Shown: positions 22,903 to 24,751 of the stretch, piece by piece
Layout: each line of letters opens with the position of its first letter
Numbering within the stretch: position 1 is the stretch's first letter
Source: Promethearchaeota archaeon
GTDB taxonomy: Archaea; Asgardarchaeota; Lokiarchaeia; Sigynarchaeales; SOKP01
Direction of reading: 5' to 3'
DNA length: 24,751 nucleotides
NCBI GenBank assembly: GCA_016839905.1
Contig: JAEOTJ010000249.1
Span: 1-24,751 of the forward strand
Translations under genes and position numbers: made by a program
Notes under the pieces: generated by a model
Told to the model about the DNA's origin: nothing
Databases searched by the model: none
The model's input: only the letters and a program-made list of their open reading frames with translations

Positions 22903-23835
22903 ATGGAAAAAATGGATACTCGTAAAATTATCATCAGCGGGTTAGATAATGCTGGAAAGACTTCAATATTAACCGCATTTGATAAAAGGTACGGTTTTGA
23001 AAAAGAAATAATGGAACTTCAACCTACAAAAAAGATCGAATATCATCACACTAAATTTCTGAATAAATCTATTAGTTTTTGGGATATGGGAGGCCAAGCG
23101 ACCTATAGAAAAGAATATCAATCAGATCCAGATCGTTATTTTGATAATACAGACTTATTACTTTATATTATTGATATTCAAGACCATTCTCGGTTTGAAG
23201 CATCTCAAGAATATCTAAATGCACTTTTAGAATATTTTAAAAAAAATGAGATGGATGTTCCGGTAATTGTAGCGTTTCATAAATTTGACCCGGATTTAAA
23301 AGATGATGAGGGTATAATTGAAAATGCACAAAAATTAGCAGTAGATATTATTAAAATTGAGCAATTAAAAAAATTATTCATTCAAACCTCAATATATAAC
23401 GTCTTGTCCATTGTTCAATTAATCTCATTAGCTTTTTCTGTTTTTGATAATCAACATTCTAAATTAGAAGAATTATTTGAAAAATATTTAAAAGATTTTG
23501 ACTGCGACGCCCTCATTTTATTTGATGCGAATGGTGTGATTTTAAATGAACTTTACGTAAATCCCCTTGATCCCAAATTACACGAGAAACTCATTAATTC
23601 AATAAAAGAACACATCATTAAACTTAAAAAATTACAAGAAGAAAACTCTGAAATTTATTCCAATTTTGACCCTATTGATGAGGACATATTGTCGTATTTA
23701 CATCAAATACGACTCAAAAATGATACATTTTATCTTTCCGTTGTCATTAAAAAGGTAGCTAAGCAAATTCTATTGAAAATATTTTCTAAATTTTTAAAGG
23801 AATTAAATAAAGTTTTAAATCCGATTTTATCTTAG
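22903..23835 (+). CDS. Rag/Gtr1-like small GTPase with C-terminal roadblock/longin-like region
   Basis: This 310-residue protein has an N-terminal G domain: G1 SGLDNAGKTS (residues 12-21), candidate G2 Thr42 in LQPTKKIE, G3 WDMGGQ (60-65), G4 HKFD (126-129) and G5 TSI (162-164). The HKxD form of G4 and the TSIYN...SIV stretch are like eukaryotic RagA/Gtr1 (HKMD, TSIWDE). Arf and Ras proteins normally have NKxD. Residues about 187-310 (FDCDALILFDANGVILNELY) align in order with the RagA C-terminal roadblock-type dimerisation domain. In eukaryotes Rag heterodimers bind the LAMTOR roadblock complex and control TORC1 in response to amino acids. Similar GTPases are known from Asgard archaea, where their role is open. 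No lipid-anchor cysteine is seen at the C-terminus. It converges on gatA with 10 bases between them. Confidence 0.85.
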   Translation: MEKMDTRKIIISGLDNAGKTSILTAFDKRYGFEKEIMELQPTKKIEYHHTKFLNKSISFWDMGGQATYRKEYQSDPDRYFDNTDLLLYIIDIQDHSRFEASQEYLNALLEYFKKNEMDVPVIVAFHKFDPDLKDDEGIIENAQKLAVDIIKIEQLKKLFIQTSIYNVLSIVQLISLAFSVFDNQHSKLEELFEKYLKDFDCDALILFDANGVILNELYVNPLDPKLHEKLINSIKEHIIKLKKLQEENSEIYSNFDPIDEDILSYLHQIRLKNDTFYLSVVIKKVAKQILLKIFSKFLKELNKVLNPILS

Positions 23836-23845
23836 ATTACCTAAT

Positions 23846-24751
23846 TTATTTTAATAGAGGCATTTTTCTAAATATATTTAATTCCTTTTCAAGCAGATAA
23901 CCTATATTTAAAATTGTTTTCTCATCAAAATAATCGCCTATTATTTGAAAACCTATAGGAAGATCATTATTGTCAAATCCACATGGGATTGAAAGTCCGG
24001 GTAATCCCGCAAGATTTACTGGACAAGTTAAAACATCCATTAAATACATTTGTAATGGATCATCTACTAATTCTCCAATCTTAAAAGCAGTTGTAGGCAT
24101 GGTAGGACACACAATTGCATCACATTGCTTAAATGCATCTTGAAAATCCTCTTTAATTAATGTTCTTACTTTTAATGCCTTGATATAAAACATGTCATAA
24201 TATCCCGCTGACAGCGCATACGTCCCTAAGATTATCCGCCTTCTAACCTCAGGACCAAATTTTTCTCCTCGAGTCCGACTAAATACTTCAAAAACATCTC
24301 CCTTAACATCTTCAGTCATTTTTCCATATCTTAATCCATCATATCTCTCTAAATTTGAGCTTGCCTCACTCATCGCTATCAAATAATAAGTTGGTATAGT
24401 ATATTCTAAATGTGGAAATGATAATTCAATTGTTTTAGCACCTAAATCCTCGAGTGTTTTAATTGCTTTATTAACTTGATCCTTTACAGAAGTTTGTAAG
24501 CCTTCTCCAAAAAATTCACTTGGAATGCCTAAAGTTTTGTTATCTATAGCTTTATCAAGTTCTTTTGTATATTCATCAATCTTAATATCTACTGATGTTG
24601 AGTCCAAAGGATCATACCCAGCGATTATTTCTAGCAATAAAGCAGAATCTCGTACGCATCTTGATAATGGTCCAATCTGATCTAATGAGTTTGCATAAGA
24701 GACCAAACCATATCTCGAGACCCTTCCATAGGTTGGCTTCAATCCAACAAC
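23846..24751 (-). CDS. gatA: GatA, amidotransferase subunit A, 5' part cut by window
   Basis: This is the C-terminal 60% or so (about 301 residues) of GatA, the amidase subunit that frees ammonia from glutamine for GatB. The frame runs off the window end (VVGLKPTYGRVSRYGLVSYA), so the apparent start at the TTG at 24742 is internal. Visible amidase-signature parts are LDQIGPLSRCVRDSALLLEI, GYDPLDSTS, GEKFGPEVRRRIILGTYALS, CDAIVCPTMPTTAF and AGLPGLSIPCGF. The catalytic Lys and both Ser residues lie upstream, outside the window. It is on the same strand as gatB, which starts 1048 bases beyond the gatA stop, with the GTPase gene between on the other strand. No gatC is seen. Confidence 0.95.
   Translation of the reverse strand, partial: VVGLKPTYGRVSRYGLVSYANSLDQIGPLSRCVRDSALLLEIIAGYDPLDSTSVDIKIDEYTKELDKAIDNKTLGIPSEFFGEGLQTSVKDQVNKAIKTLEDLGAKTIELSFPHLEYTIPTYYLIAMSEASSNLERYDGLRYGKMTEDVKGDVFEVFSRTRGEKFGPEVRRRIILGTYALSAGYYDMFYIKALKVRTLIKEDFQDAFKQCDAIVCPTMPTTAFKIGELVDDPLQMYLMDVLTCPVNLAGLPGLSIPCGFDNNDLPIGFQIIGDYFDEKTILNIGYLLEKELNIFRKMPLLK

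Overview
The window is very AT-rich, with short intergenic gaps, TATA-type promoter elements placed about 25 bases before several start codons, and archaeal-type genes. The gene content suggests an Asgard (Promethearchaeota, probably Loki-like) archaeon. The main evidence is a Rag/Gtr1-like GTPase carrying a C-terminal roadblock/longin-like region, a free-standing roadblock protein, and a large tandem winged-helix protein resembling UFL1/PCI proteins. The group assignment is an inference from protein similarity recognised by eye; no database search was possible.

Left part (1-7100). The window opens inside a membrane polyferredoxin of the NapH/NosR type. Next come an Rpn/PD-(D/E)XK-like nuclease with unlike base composition, a dGTPase-like HD phosphohydrolase, and a 1079-residue surface protein built from propeller-like repeats, four Fn3-like domains, one membrane helix and a cytoplasmic zinc-binding tail. 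Behind the surface gene lie a second, truncated copy of the last 132 bases of the dGTPase gene, a possible 182-bp MITE-like element with 12-bp perfect inverted ends, and a tRNA-Gln(CUG) with an unusual C33. This stretch looks like a rearrangement hotspot.

Middle part (7249-14293), all on the minus strand. It holds a NikR/CopG-like regulator with no ordinary start codon, the UFL1/PCI-like multi-domain protein, and a likely operon GT87 glycosyltransferase - hisA - NicO/DsbD-like membrane protein. Upstream of that is an orphan beta-class DNA methyltransferase. A 14-bp palindrome lies in the divergent promoter region next to it.

Right-middle part (14441-19878), all on the plus strand. Two tandem paralogous multi-spanning membrane proteins carry different cytoplasmic tails, one a zinc ribbon and the other a Lys/Glu-rich tail. 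They are followed by a coiled-coil protein of unknown function, a stand-alone DUF123 (GIY-YIG-like) protein, an SDR resembling the dehydrogenase unit of eukaryotic peroxisomal multifunctional enzyme 2, and a small acidic protein of unknown function.

Right end (19930-24751). A basic protein with one hydrophobic segment sits behind an operator-like inverted repeat. Then come the roadblock protein, gatB, the Rag-like GTPase and the C-terminal part of gatA. The GTPase gene lies between gatB and gatA on the opposite strand, so a translation locus (tRNA-dependent amidotransferase) and a small-GTPase/roadblock module are interleaved. This interleaving and the UFL1/PCI-like protein are the most interesting biology in the window.
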